DNA from: Streptomyces sp. NBC_00464 | GTDB taxonomy: Bacteria > Actinomycetota > Actinomycetes > Streptomycetales > Streptomycetaceae | NCBI RefSeq assembly: GCF_036013915.1 | Contig: NZ_CP107899.1 | Span: forward strand, 2,666,001 to 2,730,000 | Direction of reading: 5' to 3' | DNA: 64,000 nucleotides | Shown: positions 54,654-63,177 of the stretch, one piece after another | Layout of the letters: the number at the start of each line of letters is the position of its first letter | Position numbering within the stretch: position 1 is the first letter of the stretch | Program-made: the position numbers and the translations under genes | The notes under the pieces: generated by a model | What the model was told of the DNA's origin: nothing | Database searches by the model: none | Seen by the model: the letters and a program-made list of their open reading frames with translations, nothing else

Positions 54654-56360
54654 ATGACCCGCACCACCACGACCACGACCATCCCTACGCCCACACCCAC
54701 AAGCGCGACCGCGCCCAGGTCCGGTGCTTCACCCACCGCACCCGCCGGAGGGCCCGTGCCCCCACCGTGGGAGGAACTCGTCACCTCGGCGCTGCTCGGC
54801 ACGGACCGCCGCCCGCCCGGGACGCCGTCCGGCACCGGGCCGGACGGCGCGGCGGCCGCACTGCTGGACGCCGCCGCGCTGCACACCGTGCGGCGCCGTG
54901 CGGGCCTGCTGCCCGCCCCCGCCGCGCCCCGGCCCGATCCCGCGCCCGCCGACCCGCGCCCGGCGTTGCCGGAGGCCGCCCGGAGCCGGCTGACGCAGCT
55001 GCTCGCGGACCGGGCGGCGCCGAACGGTTCGGGCGGCAGGCGCGGCACGGCCCCCGACCTCATGGAGTTGCTCCCGCAGTGGCTCGCCACCGCCAATCTG
55101 CACGGGTACCGGGCGCCGGACGCCGCGTTGCCGCCTCTGCTGGACGCGGCCAGGGCACGAACCGATCTGCGGCCCCAGGCCCTGGCGTTCGCCGGACTGC
55201 GCGGCCTGTGGCTTGCCGGGCTGAACCCCGAGTGGAAGTTCGCGCTGCGCGGCGCGTCCGGCAGTGCGCTGCTGCCCGAGGTGACGGACCGGCAGGCGGT
55301 GGACCGGCTCTGGGAGGAGGGCCTGTTCGCCGAACGCGTCGCTCTGCTGTCCGCCGTACGGGCGCACGACGCGGACGCCGCGCTCGCCCTGCTCGCCACC
55401 ACCTGGTCCACGGAGCGGGCCGAGGACCGGCTGATGTTCATCGACTCGCTGCGCACCGGTCTGTCCGGAACGGATGAGGAGTTCCTGGAGCAGGCCCTCG
55501 CCGACCGCAGCCGCAATGTGCGCGCCACGGCCGCCGAGCTGCTGTCCGCGCTCCCCGAATCGGCGCTGGCCCACCGGATGGCGGCCCGCGCCCTGTCCTG
55601 CGTGAGCCCCGGCCTCACCGGCACAGGACCGTCCGTGGCCGTGGAGGCCCCGCACGAATGCGATGCGGCGATGCAACGGGACGGGGTGGTGGCGCTCCCG
55701 CCGTCCGGGCGGGGCGAACGGTCGTGGTGGCTGGGCCAGCTGGTGGAGTCGTCCCCGCTGTCGGTGTGGCCGACACGGTTCGGCGGCCGCGGCGCCCGGG
55801 AGATCGTCGCGCTGCCCGTGGCCGACGGCTGGAGCGAGGAACTGCACGCCGCCTGGTGCCGGGCGGCGGTGCGCCAGCGCGATCCCGAATGGGCGCGGGC
55901 ACTGCTCGGCGCCCCCTCCGTACCTCCGTCGAACGGCCCCGGTACGGCGTCGCTCGCCGAGCGGTCGAAGCTCCTGGCTGTTCTGCCCGCCGCCGAACGG
56001 GCCGACTGGGTGGCCGGGTTCATCGCGGCCCACGGCCTGTCGGAGGCGTTCCAGCTGCTGGGGGTCTGCCCGACACCGTGGGCGGAGCCGCTCGGGCGGT
56101 CCGTCGTGGACGCCCTCGACATCGCCCGGGACGCGGGCAGCTACCCCTGGAGCTTCAGCGGGGTGATGGGCCTCGCCGAGCGCTGCCTGAACCCTGCCGA
56201 GGCGGACCGGCTGGAGGTCCTCACCACGACACCCGACGAGCCGGCTGACGCCTCACCGGGTGCGAACGGCTACTGGTCCGAGGCGTTCCAGCGCCTGGTC
56301 TCCACCTTGCGGCTGCGCGCGGCGATGGACCTGGAGCTCAGACCGGGCCACCGCCTCTGA
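54654..56360 (+). CDS. DUF5691 family protein
   Basis: A 568-residue soluble protein. After a Thr/Pro-rich leader (about 30 residues) the conserved part begins PPPWEELVTSALLGTDRRPPG. The rest is helical, HEAT-like, with LADRSRNVRATAAELLSALPESALAHRMAARAL and a late segment WAEPLGRSVVDALD. I recall this as DUF5691, found beside SWIM and MoxR/VWA genes. GGAGGAGG precedes the ATG, giving strong translation. Function unknown; a helical-repeat scaffold is my inference. Confidence 0.8.
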   Translation: MTRTTTTTTIPTPTPTSATAPRSGASPTAPAGGPVPPPWEELVTSALLGTDRRPPGTPSGTGPDGAAAALLDAAALHTVRRRAGLLPAPAAPRPDPAPADPRPALPEAARSRLTQLLADRAAPNGSGGRRGTAPDLMELLPQWLATANLHGYRAPDAALPPLLDAARARTDLRPQALAFAGLRGLWLAGLNPEWKFALRGASGSALLPEVTDRQAVDRLWEEGLFAERVALLSAVRAHDADAALALLATTWSTERAEDRLMFIDSLRTGLSGTDEEFLEQALADRSRNVRATAAELLSALPESALAHRMAARALSCVSPGLTGTGPSVAVEAPHECDAAMQRDGVVALPPSGRGERSWWLGQLVESSPLSVWPTRFGGRGAREIVALPVADGWSEELHAAWCRAAVRQRDPEWARALLGAPSVPPSNGPGTASLAERSKLLAVLPAAERADWVAGFIAAHGLSEAFQLLGVCPTPWAEPLGRSVVDALDIARDAGSYPWSFSGVMGLAERCLNPAEADRLEVLTTTPDEPADASPGANGYWSEAFQRLVSTLRLRAAMDLELRPGHRL

Positions 56361-56436
56361 GGGGCCGCCGCCTCCGACCGGGCCACACCTCCGTCCGGCC
56401 GCTGCCTCCGTCCCGGCCGCAGCCTCTGAAACAGCG

Positions 56437-56494
56437 GGCGGTGTGCGGTGCGGTGCCCGGCCCGGGGGGGGCGAGCACCACACCGCACACCGCC
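56437..56494. terminator. Terminator between DUF5691 and icmB
   Basis: A 14-base perfect inverted repeat (GGCGGTGTGCGGTG with CACCGCACACCGCC) with a 30-base G-rich interior that can extend the stem (GGTGC/GCACC). It lies between convergent genes. Confidence 0.8.
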
Positions 56495-56533
56495 GCAGCC
56501 CTTGGACCGCAGCCGTCGGTCTCGGACTCGGGC

Positions 56534-56947
56534 TCAGGCCTCCGCCGGCTGGCGGACGTTCGCGTTGACCCAGTCGACGATCGCGACCGTCGTCGCGCCC
56601 GGCGTGAAGATCTCCGCGACGCCCTGCTCCTTCAGCGGTGCGATGTCCGCCTCCGGGATGATGCCGCCGCCGAAGACCTTGATGTCCGCCGCGTCGCGCT
56701 CCTTCAGCAGCTCGATCACCTTCGCGAAGAGCGTGTTGTGCGCGCCGGAGAGGATCGAGAGACCGATCGCGTCGGCATCCTCCTGGATCGCGGTGTCCAC
56801 GATCTGCTCAGGCGTCTGGTGGAGCCCCGTGTAGATGACCTCCATACCCGCGTCACGCAGCGCCCGCGCGATCACCTTGGCCCCGCGGTCATGGCCGTCG
56901 AGGCCCGGCTTGGCCACCACCACACGGATTGGACCGGACACACCCAT
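56534..56947 (-). CDS. icmB: Isobutyryl-CoA mutase small (cobalamin-binding) subunit
   Basis: A 137-residue B12-binding subunit. The cobalamin signature DxHxxG is in [20 protein letters not shown], with SILSGAH and [12 protein letters not shown] completing the lower-ligand pocket. It closely resembles IcmB of other streptomycetes, which pairs with the large IcmA subunit encoded elsewhere to interconvert isobutyryl- and n-butyryl-CoA, feeding polyketide and valine metabolism. The ATG at 56947 has GGAGG five bases upstream; a start four codons earlier would place that site inside the gene. Confidence 0.87.
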   Translation of the reverse strand: MGVSGPIRVVVAKPGLDGHDRGAKVIARALRDAGMEVIYTGLHQTPEQIVDTAIQEDADAIGLSILSGAHNTLFAKVIELLKERDAADIKVFGGGIIPEADIAPLKEQGVAEIFTPGATTVAIVDWVNANVRQPAEA

Positions 56948-57354
56948 CACTGCCTCCACATGCGTCTCCCGTGCCCGAAGACCGGGGAATGTGAACGAAC
57001 GTTATCGCCAGCATCCCGCAAGCCGCCGTTTCGCGGTGGACGGGGAGGGGGAAATCACACGTGGGACATGTTCACCGGGCACCGTTCCCGCAGCACGCGG
57101 CAGTCCTGCCGTGCGGGACCGGCCGCCAGGGGAGCCGCAACGAGGTCGCCGTACCACCGCGCCGTCAGCCGCACGGCACGGTGGTACGGCTCATCACCTG
57201 CCCGCCCTCCGGTCACCGAAGGTGATCCGAAGGGCACGGCGGGCGGCGAGTCCCGGACGGCGATCGGCCGGCCCGGGCCTCCGGCGCGGCGCCCCACGAG
57301 GGCATACGGGGCAGCGAGCCGCTCCTCCCCGGGTGCCGGAGCAGGAGGTCGACC
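56948..57354. other. Intergenic region between divergent icmB and lipase genes
   Basis: About 405 bases with no convincing gene. It contains a strong stem-loop at 57148-57190 (separate entry). A frame on the minus strand (57055-57297) has Trp/Tyr-containing text near its end but no family match I can name, no ribosome site, and it covers the stem-loop, so I do not call it. Confidence 0.45.
57148..57190. other. Near-perfect 17-base stem-loop upstream of the lipase gene
   Basis: GCCGTACCACCGCGCCG (57148-57164) pairs with CGGCACGGTGGTACGGC (57174-57190) with one mismatch and a nine-base loop. It is about 165 bases upstream of the lipase ATG, not at the end of any gene. It could be an attenuator, a processing site or an end of an unannotated transcript. 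Confidence 0.55.
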
Positions 57355-58326
57355 ATGAAGACCCTGCCTTTCCTTCCCCTTCTTCCCCTACTGCTGCGCC
57401 GGCTGTGCACGGGCACCACCTGGCTGCCGTCCACCCCGGTCCCGCCCACCCGGCTGTCCGCCGCCCTGCTGAAGGCCACCGCCCTTGAACTGGTGGTACT
57501 CGCGGGGCACGCGCTCCTGTATCCCACCGGCATCACCGGCGAGCGGCACCCCGAGGCCGGAACGGCGACAGGAACGACGGCCGACACGCCAGAACGAACC
57601 GGCCCGACGCCCGCACCCACGACCGGCCCGACGCCCGCGACCGCCCCCGCAGGGACCTCCGTCCTGCCCACCGCGCACCCCGACCGGCCGCCCGTCGTAC
57701 TGCTGCACGGCTTCATCGACAACCGCTCCGTCTTCGTGCTGCTGCGCCGCTCACTGGCCCGGCACGGCTGGCACCATCTGGAGTCGCTCAACTACTCCCC
57801 GCTGACCTGTGACATCCGCACGGCTGCCGAGCTGCTCGGCCGGCACATCGAGGAGATCTGCAACCGCACCGGCCATCGCGAGGTCGACATCGTCGGGCAC
57901 AGCCTCGGCGGCCTGATAGCGCGCTATTACGTCCAGCGGCTGGGCGGTGACCGACGGGTCCGCACCCTCGTCACCCTCGGTACGCCGCACGGCGGCACCT
58001 CCGCCGCCCCGCTGGCCGGCGCCCACCCCATCGTGCGCCAGATGCGCAGCGGTTCGGCGCCGATCGAGGAGCTGCGGCTGCCCGCACCCGGCTGCCGCAC
58101 CCGGTTCGTCAGCTTCTGGAGCGAACTGGACCAGGTGATCACCCCCGTCGAGGCGGCCTGCATCGACCACCCGGACCTCGACGCGGTGAACGTACGGGTC
58201 AGCGGCGTCGGCCATCTCGCCCTGCCCGTGCACCCGGCCGTGGCCGCCGGCATCCGCGAGGCGCTCGATGCCCCCGCGCCGGCTCACGGGCCCCACGGGT
58301 CGGCCGACGCCACCTCCGTAGCCTGA
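57355..58326 (+). CDS. Secreted or membrane-associated triacylglycerol lipase/esterase
   Basis: A 323-residue alpha/beta hydrolase. The N-terminus is hydrophobic (LPFLPLLPLLLRRL and a second stretch near 40-60), suggesting membrane association rather than a clean signal peptide. After a Thr/Pro-rich linker the lipase core begins PPVVLLHGFIDNRSVF. The nucleophile elbow is VDIVGHSLGGLIARYYVQRLGG, the acid is probably in SFWSELDQVITP, and the His in GVGHLALPVHP. It resembles extracellular Streptomyces lipases. GGAGG lies seven bases before the ATG. Confidence 0.88.
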   Translation: MKTLPFLPLLPLLLRRLCTGTTWLPSTPVPPTRLSAALLKATALELVVLAGHALLYPTGITGERHPEAGTATGTTADTPERTGPTPAPTTGPTPATAPAGTSVLPTAHPDRPPVVLLHGFIDNRSVFVLLRRSLARHGWHHLESLNYSPLTCDIRTAAELLGRHIEEICNRTGHREVDIVGHSLGGLIARYYVQRLGGDRRVRTLVTLGTPHGGTSAAPLAGAHPIVRQMRSGSAPIEELRLPAPGCRTRFVSFWSELDQVITPVEAACIDHPDLDAVNVRVSGVGHLALPVHPAVAAGIREALDAPAPAHGPHGSADATSVA

Positions 58327-58354
58327 ATCCGGCATATTCCGGACGCGCCACCCC

Positions 58355-58393
58355 GCCCGGTCGACACTCCACGCAGCCCGGTCGACACTCCAC
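58355..58393. repeat. 18-base direct repeat pair
   Basis: GCCCGGTCGACACTCCAC at 58355-58372 and again at 58376-58393, three bases apart, just after the lipase stop. An AT-richer stretch and a small hairpin CCGCC-GAAA-GGCGG (58448-58461) follow before the M23 gene. Confidence 0.75.
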
Positions 58394-58608
58394 CACGCCC
58401 ACAAATAGAACGAGTTTCGAACATAGAGCCAAGGCTGTGTGAGCAGCCCGCCGAAAGGCGGCCGATTGCCCGTTTCCTGAGCGCCCGGAGGCCGTCGAAG
58501 ATTGTCCGCGTCGCATACCGCCGGGTACAGTCGCGGCCACTGCTTCCCCCGGAGTCCCCACCGGACCCCGGACATACTGGTCCTGCTGCCGAGGCGAGAG
58601 AGAAGTTG

Positions 58609-60228
58609 GTGAACGACCAGCACCCCTACGCCGGGTACGCCGGATACGACGGCCACTCCACGGGCGGCTTCGACAGCGACCCGCTCTTCGGCTCCCTCCC
58701 CGGCGACTACGACGGCTCGTACGACACCACGACGGCCTACGCCGCCCCGTACGGCAGCGGCCAGGCCGACTACAGCGGGACGTACGACGCCTCCCAGTGG
58801 GACACGGGCGCACACCGCACGGCCGAGTACGGCCAATCCGCCGACTACACGGCCCACACCGCGCAGCCCCAGCAGCAGCACCCGTACGACGCCGCCCCGC
58901 AGTACGACACCGGCGCGACCTGGATCCCGGCAGACGTCGGCTACGGCCACACGATCCCGGCCCAGCACGGCGCCCCGGACTCCTCCGGCCAGTGGGACAC
59001 CACCGCCTGGCACCGGAACGGCCAGTGGGCCGACACCGGAACAGCGGGATACGACACCGGTACGTACGACACCGGCGCATACGACGCCACCGCCTGGAAC
59101 ACCGGCGCCACGCCCGAGCACGAACATCAATCCGTGCACACCGCGACGGCACCGCACGCATCCGAACAGACGGCGCAGCATCCGTACGCGGCCAACGAGC
59201 CGTACCAGGCATACGAGCAGCAGCCCGCCCCCGAAACGACGTACGAGCACGAGACCACGTACGAGCAGCAGTCGGCCTCCCACGATCCGTACGAGCCCTA
59301 CCGGACCGCCGAGTTCAGCCTCCCGAAGACGGGGACGGGGACGGGGACGGGGACGGATCCCGACGCAGAGGCCGGCGACAGCACCCACGCCGAGGCCGAA
59401 GATCACACCGGCGGCCACGAGTCCGCACCGGACGCCGTCCACCGCCCCGCAGGCCGCCCCGTCACCCGCGGCACCGGCGGCAACCGCAGCCGCAGGCGCT
59501 CCCCCGCGAAGCGTTCCGCACTCCTCACCGTCGCCGTTCCGTCCGCCTGCGTGATGAGCGTGGCGGGCATCGCCGCAGCCTCCGTGGGCGGAATGGGCGG
59601 CGGCGAGGAGAAGAAGGACGAGACCACGACGATGGCGGCCGCCGACCCCGGCACGGTCAAGCCCGTCGCGGCCAACAACGCGCTGGACACCCAGCTGGCC
59701 AACCTCAGCGCCGATGCGGAGAACTTCGCCGACCGCGCCAGCCGCACCCAGGAGCGCATCGACCTGAAGGAGCGGCAGGCCGCCGAGAAGAAGAAGCGCG
59801 CGGAGGAAGCCGCCCGCAAGGAGGCCCTGCGCCCCAAGTTCGTCATGCCGGTTAAGGATCACCGGCTCAGCGCGTACTTCGGCCAGGCGGGCGTCAACTG
59901 GATGTCCGTGCACACGGGCATCGACTTCCCCGTCGACTACGGCACGCCGGTGATGTCGGCGACCGACGGCACCGTTCGTACGCAGTTCAACACCGCCTAC
60001 GGGAACATGGCCATCGTCACCGCGGCCGACGGCACCGAGACCTGGTACTGCCACCTCAGCAGCACCCGGATCCGCTCGGGCTCGGTCAAGGCCGGTGATG
60101 TCATCGCGTACTCCGGCGACTCCGGCAATTCGACCGGCCCGCACATGCACTTCGAGGTGCGGCCCGGCGGCGGCGCGGCCATCGACCCGCTGCCCTGGCT
60201 CCGCAGCCACAACGTCAACCCGAACTGA
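58609..60228 (+). CDS. M23-family peptidoglycan endopeptidase with long disordered leader
   Basis: A 539-residue protein. Residues 1-290 are disordered, rich in Tyr, Thr, Gln, Asp and Gly (repeats such as YDTGTYDTGAYD). A transmembrane segment (about 305-330, LLTVAVPSACVMSVAGIAAA) follows, then a coiled coil (DTQLANLSADAENFADRASR and a Lys/Glu-rich continuation). The C-terminal LytM/M23 domain has the zinc ligands in VHTGIDFPVDYG, WYCHLSST and GPHMHFEVR. Such enzymes cut peptide cross-links in the wall or activate amidases. GTG 58609 is the likely start, with a purine-rich GAGAGAGAAG ahead. A run of ACGGGG hexamers (59329-59352) encodes Thr-Gly repeats. Confidence 0.9.
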   Translation: MNDQHPYAGYAGYDGHSTGGFDSDPLFGSLPGDYDGSYDTTTAYAAPYGSGQADYSGTYDASQWDTGAHRTAEYGQSADYTAHTAQPQQQHPYDAAPQYDTGATWIPADVGYGHTIPAQHGAPDSSGQWDTTAWHRNGQWADTGTAGYDTGTYDTGAYDATAWNTGATPEHEHQSVHTATAPHASEQTAQHPYAANEPYQAYEQQPAPETTYEHETTYEQQSASHDPYEPYRTAEFSLPKTGTGTGTGTDPDAEAGDSTHAEAEDHTGGHESAPDAVHRPAGRPVTRGTGGNRSRRRSPAKRSALLTVAVPSACVMSVAGIAAASVGGMGGGEEKKDETTTMAAADPGTVKPVAANNALDTQLANLSADAENFADRASRTQERIDLKERQAAEKKKRAEEAARKEALRPKFVMPVKDHRLSAYFGQAGVNWMSVHTGIDFPVDYGTPVMSATDGTVRTQFNTAYGNMAIVTAADGTETWYCHLSSTRIRSGSVKAGDVIAYSGDSGNSTGPHMHFEVRPGGGAAIDPLPWLRSHNVNPN

Positions 60229-60230
60229 CC

Positions 60231-60254
60231 GGCGGGCGGCCGCGGCCGCCCGCC
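60231..60254. repeat. Perfect 24-base palindrome after the M23 gene
   Basis: GGCGGGCGGCCG and its exact complement, adjacent with no loop, two bases after the M23 stop codon. It could form a cruciform or add to termination. Confidence 0.8.
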
Positions 60255-60260
60255 GAAGTG

Positions 60261-60287
60261 GCCGGACAGCCCCAGAGGCTGTCCGGC
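60261..60287. terminator. Bidirectional terminator between M23 and pcrA
   Basis: A perfect 11-base stem (GCCGGACAGCC with GGCTGTCCGGC) and a five-base loop, between convergent genes. Confidence 0.85.
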
Positions 60288-60307
60288 GGATCAGGGCCCG
60301 ACAGCCC

Positions 60308-62746
60308 CTAGAGCTTCTCGACCGGGGCGTACCGCAGCAGCAGCTTCTTCGGCCGTTCGTCCCCGAAGTCGACCGTGGCCTTGGCCTGGTCCCCGATGCC
60401 CTCGACCGCAGTCACCGTTCCCAGACCGAACTGGTCGTGGGTGACCCGGTCACCGGCCACCAGCGTGATCGTCGGCTTGTCCGAGGTCCGCCGGGTCGCG
60501 AAGCCCGAGGGGCCGGAGCGCGCGCGGGACGCGGAGAGCGACGAGGTGATCCCCGACGTCGGTCCGGCCGGCGCCGCCATCGGGCCCTTGCGCTTCCACT
60601 CCAGGTGCTGGTCCGGGATCTCCTCCAGGAACCGCGACGGCGGGTTGTACGAGGGCTGGCCCCAGGCGCTGCGCATCGCCGCCCGGGTGAGATAGAGCCG
60701 CTCACGGGCGCGGGTGATGCCGACGTAGGCCAGCCGGCGCTCCTCCTCCAGCTCCTTGACCTGGCCCAGCGCCCGCATGTGCGGGAAGACGCCGTCCTCC
60801 ATGCCGGTCAGGAAGACCACGGGGAATTCGAGGCCCTTGGCGGTGTGCAGCGTCATCAGCGTGACGACACCGGAGCCGTCCTCGTCCTCGTCGGGGATCT
60901 GGTCGGCGTCGGCGACGAGCGCGACCTTCTCCAGGAACTCGGCGAGTGTGCCCGCGCCCTCCTCCTCCGCCCGCTCCTGCTCGAATTCGAGGGCGACGGA
61001 GGCAAGCTCCTGGAGGTTCTCGATGCGGGTCTCGTCCTGCGGATCGGTGGACGCCTGGAGCTCGGCGAGATAGCCGGTCCGCTCCATGACGGCCTCCACC
61101 ACGACCGCCGGTCCGGCGCCGGACTCCACGACCGTGCGGAGCTCCTCCATCAGCGTGTTGAACCGCTTCACGGCGTTCGACGAGCGGGCCGCCATGCCGT
61201 ACGCCTCGTCGACGCGGCGCAGCGCCTGCGGGAAGGAGATCTTCTCGCGCATCGACAGGGCGTCGATCATCGCCTCGGCCCGGTCGCCGATGCCCCGCTT
61301 GGGCACGTTGAGGATGCGGCGCAGCGGGACGGTGTCCTCGGGGTTGGAGAGGACCCGGAGGTAGGCCAGGACGTCCCTGACCTCCTTGCGCTCGTAGAAG
61401 CGCACCCCGCCGACGACCTTGTACGGCAGGCCGACGCGGATGAAGATCTCCTCGAAGACACGGGACTGCGCGTTCGTCCGGTAGAAGATCGCCACGTCGC
61501 CGGCCTTGGCGTCGCCCGCGTCGGTCAGCCGGTCGATCTCGTCGGCGACGAACTGCGCCTCGTCGTGCTCGGTGTCCGCGACGTATCCGGTGATCCGGGC
61601 GCCGGAGCCGGCGTTCGTCCAGAGGTTCTTCGGGCGGCGGCTCTCGTTGCGCTCGATGACCGCGTTGGCCGCGGACAGGATCGTCTGCGTGGAGCGGTAG
61701 TTCTGCTCCAGCATGATCGTGGTCGCGTTCGGATAGTCCTCCTCGAACTGGAGGATGTTGCGGATGGTCGCGCCGCGGAAGGCGTAGATCGACTGGTCCG
61801 CGTCACCCACGACGCACAGCTCGGCGGGGGCGTCCTCCGGACCGGCCGGGCCGACCAGCTCCCGTACGAGCGTGTACTGGGCGTGGTTGGTGTCCTGGTA
61901 CTCGTCGACGAGGACGTGGCGGAAGCGGCGGCGGTAGTGCTCGGCGACATCGGGGAACGCCTGGAGCAGGTGCACCGTCGTCATGATGATGTCGTCGAAG
62001 TCCAGGGCGTTGGCCTCGCGCAGCCGGGACTGGTAGAGCGCGTAGGCCTGGGCGAGGGTCTTCTCGAAGCCGTCGGCGGCCTGTCCGGCGAAGGTCTCCT
62101 CGTCGATCAGCTCGTTCTTCAGGTTCGAGACCTTCGCCGTGAACGACTTCGGCGGGAAGCGCTTCGGGTCGAGGTCGAGATCGCGGCAGACCAGGGCCAT
62201 GAGGCGCTTGGAGTCGGCGGCGTCGTAGATCGAGAACGAGGAGGTGAAGCTGAGCCGCTTCGACTCGCGGCGCAGGATCCGTACGCACGCGCTGTGGAAG
62301 GTCATGACCCACATGGCGTTGGCCCGCGGTCCGACGAGCTGCTCGACGCGCTCCTTCATCTCGCCGGCGGCCTTGTTGGTGAAGGTGATCGCCAGGATCT
62401 GGCCCGGGTGCACCCCGCGCTCGGCCAGCAGATGGGCGATGCGGTGGGTCAGCACGCGGGTCTTGCCCGAACCGGCACCGGCGACGATGAGCAGCGGGGA
62501 CCCGGCGTGCACGACGGCTGCGCGCTGCTCGGTGTTCAGCCCGTCGAGCAGCGCGGCGGCGTCGATGACCGGGCGGTGGGCCCCGTCGCGGTAGTACGCG
62601 TCGCGGGGCGGCGGGGGCCCGTCGAACACGCCCGCGAAGAGGTCCTCCGGCACCGCTTCGGGTGCGGAGTCCTCGGGGGGCGGCGGGGGCCCTTCCTCCG
62701 TGTGCTGGAGGCCGGCCAGGAAACTGTCGTCAAAGAGGCTGCTCAT
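60308..62746 (-). CDS. pcrA: ATP-dependent DNA helicase PcrA/UvrD
   Basis: An 812-residue superfamily 1A helicase that unwinds DNA 3' to 5' in repair and replication restart. After an 68-residue acidic, Pro-rich leader, LLDGLNTEQRAAV (Q motif) and Walker A AGAGSGKTRVLTHRI follow. Other motifs: TFTNKAAGEM (Ia), VDEYQDTN (II), GDADQSIYAFRGA (III), LEQNYRST (IV), TAKGLEFPVV (V) and VGITRARERLYL (VI). The C-terminal 60 residues are a Tudor-like RNA-polymerase-binding tail (VTHDQFGLGTVTAVEG). Monocistronic by context. Confidence 0.96.
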   Translation of the reverse strand: MSSLFDDSFLAGLQHTEEGPPPPPEDSAPEAVPEDLFAGVFDGPPPPRDAYYRDGAHRPVIDAAALLDGLNTEQRAAVVHAGSPLLIVAGAGSGKTRVLTHRIAHLLAERGVHPGQILAITFTNKAAGEMKERVEQLVGPRANAMWVMTFHSACVRILRRESKRLSFTSSFSIYDAADSKRLMALVCRDLDLDPKRFPPKSFTAKVSNLKNELIDEETFAGQAADGFEKTLAQAYALYQSRLREANALDFDDIIMTTVHLLQAFPDVAEHYRRRFRHVLVDEYQDTNHAQYTLVRELVGPAGPEDAPAELCVVGDADQSIYAFRGATIRNILQFEEDYPNATTIMLEQNYRSTQTILSAANAVIERNESRRPKNLWTNAGSGARITGYVADTEHDEAQFVADEIDRLTDAGDAKAGDVAIFYRTNAQSRVFEEIFIRVGLPYKVVGGVRFYERKEVRDVLAYLRVLSNPEDTVPLRRILNVPKRGIGDRAEAMIDALSMREKISFPQALRRVDEAYGMAARSSNAVKRFNTLMEELRTVVESGAGPAVVVEAVMERTGYLAELQASTDPQDETRIENLQELASVALEFEQERAEEEGAGTLAEFLEKVALVADADQIPDEDEDGSGVVTLMTLHTAKGLEFPVVFLTGMEDGVFPHMRALGQVKELEEERRLAYVGITRARERLYLTRAAMRSAWGQPSYNPPSRFLEEIPDQHLEWKRKGPMAAPAGPTSGITSSLSASRARSGPSGFATRRTSDKPTITLVAGDRVTHDQFGLGTVTAVEGIGDQAKATVDFGDERPKKLLLRYAPVEKL

Positions 62747-62974
62747 CGCTGTCCGAGTCTAGGGCGCCGCACTGACACTCCGGGCCCGAGTGATGAAGCA
62801 CGCACCGGCAGGCGGGCACACAGAGCGAGCAGGGGAACGCGCGGCGTGGGGGAAGCCCGGGTCCACCTGCCCCGCAGCACCCCAATTCGCCGAGGTCACG
62901 AAAATGTATCGGGCATATCGAACATCAACCTTCACAGCGGCACCATGAGTTGGCTAGCGTGCTCGTTCGGGCGG

Positions 62975-63166
62975 CCCGTACCCCCAGAGGCGATCCACGC
63001 CGAGCGGGCGTCCACGCCGAATCCGGGCTGCCCGTACGGGAGTCCGGAACCGGGGACCCACACGCAGCACCGGGGTGAATCGGTCCGAATCCCCCACCAG
63101 GACCGTAGGGCAGCCTTCCGTTCCGCCCGAACCCGACAGCTAACCCGGTAGGCGGTCCACGGAAGG
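62975..63166 (+). promoter_or_regulatory. ydaO (c-di-AMP) riboswitch
   Basis: The sequence carries the conserved landmarks of the ydaO class: GGGTGAATC (63073-63081), a GGGACCCACACG-type segment (63054-63065), AGGACCGTAGGGCAGC (63099-63114), then CCGAACCCGACAGCTAACCC (63127-63146) and GGTAGGCGG. The last helix pairs CCTTCCG (63114-63120) with CGGAAGG (63160-63166), which is also the ribosome site of the downstream hydrolase. The outer boundary is approximate. Riboswitches of this class sense c-di-AMP, usually turning cell-wall hydrolase expression down when ligand is high. Confidence 0.9.
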
Positions 63167-63177
63167 AGATGCCGGCC

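Noticed and set aside
57055..57297. An 80-codon minus-strand frame with Trp/Tyr-rich text, possibly an IS remnant
   Set aside because: It coincides with a stem-loop that creates similar peptides on both strands, has no ribosome site and no match I can name.
58327..58608. A second ydaO riboswitch before the M23 gene
   Set aside because: The conserved landmarks (GGGTGAATC, CCGAACCCGACAGC) are missing; only an 18-base direct repeat and a small GAAA hairpin are seen.
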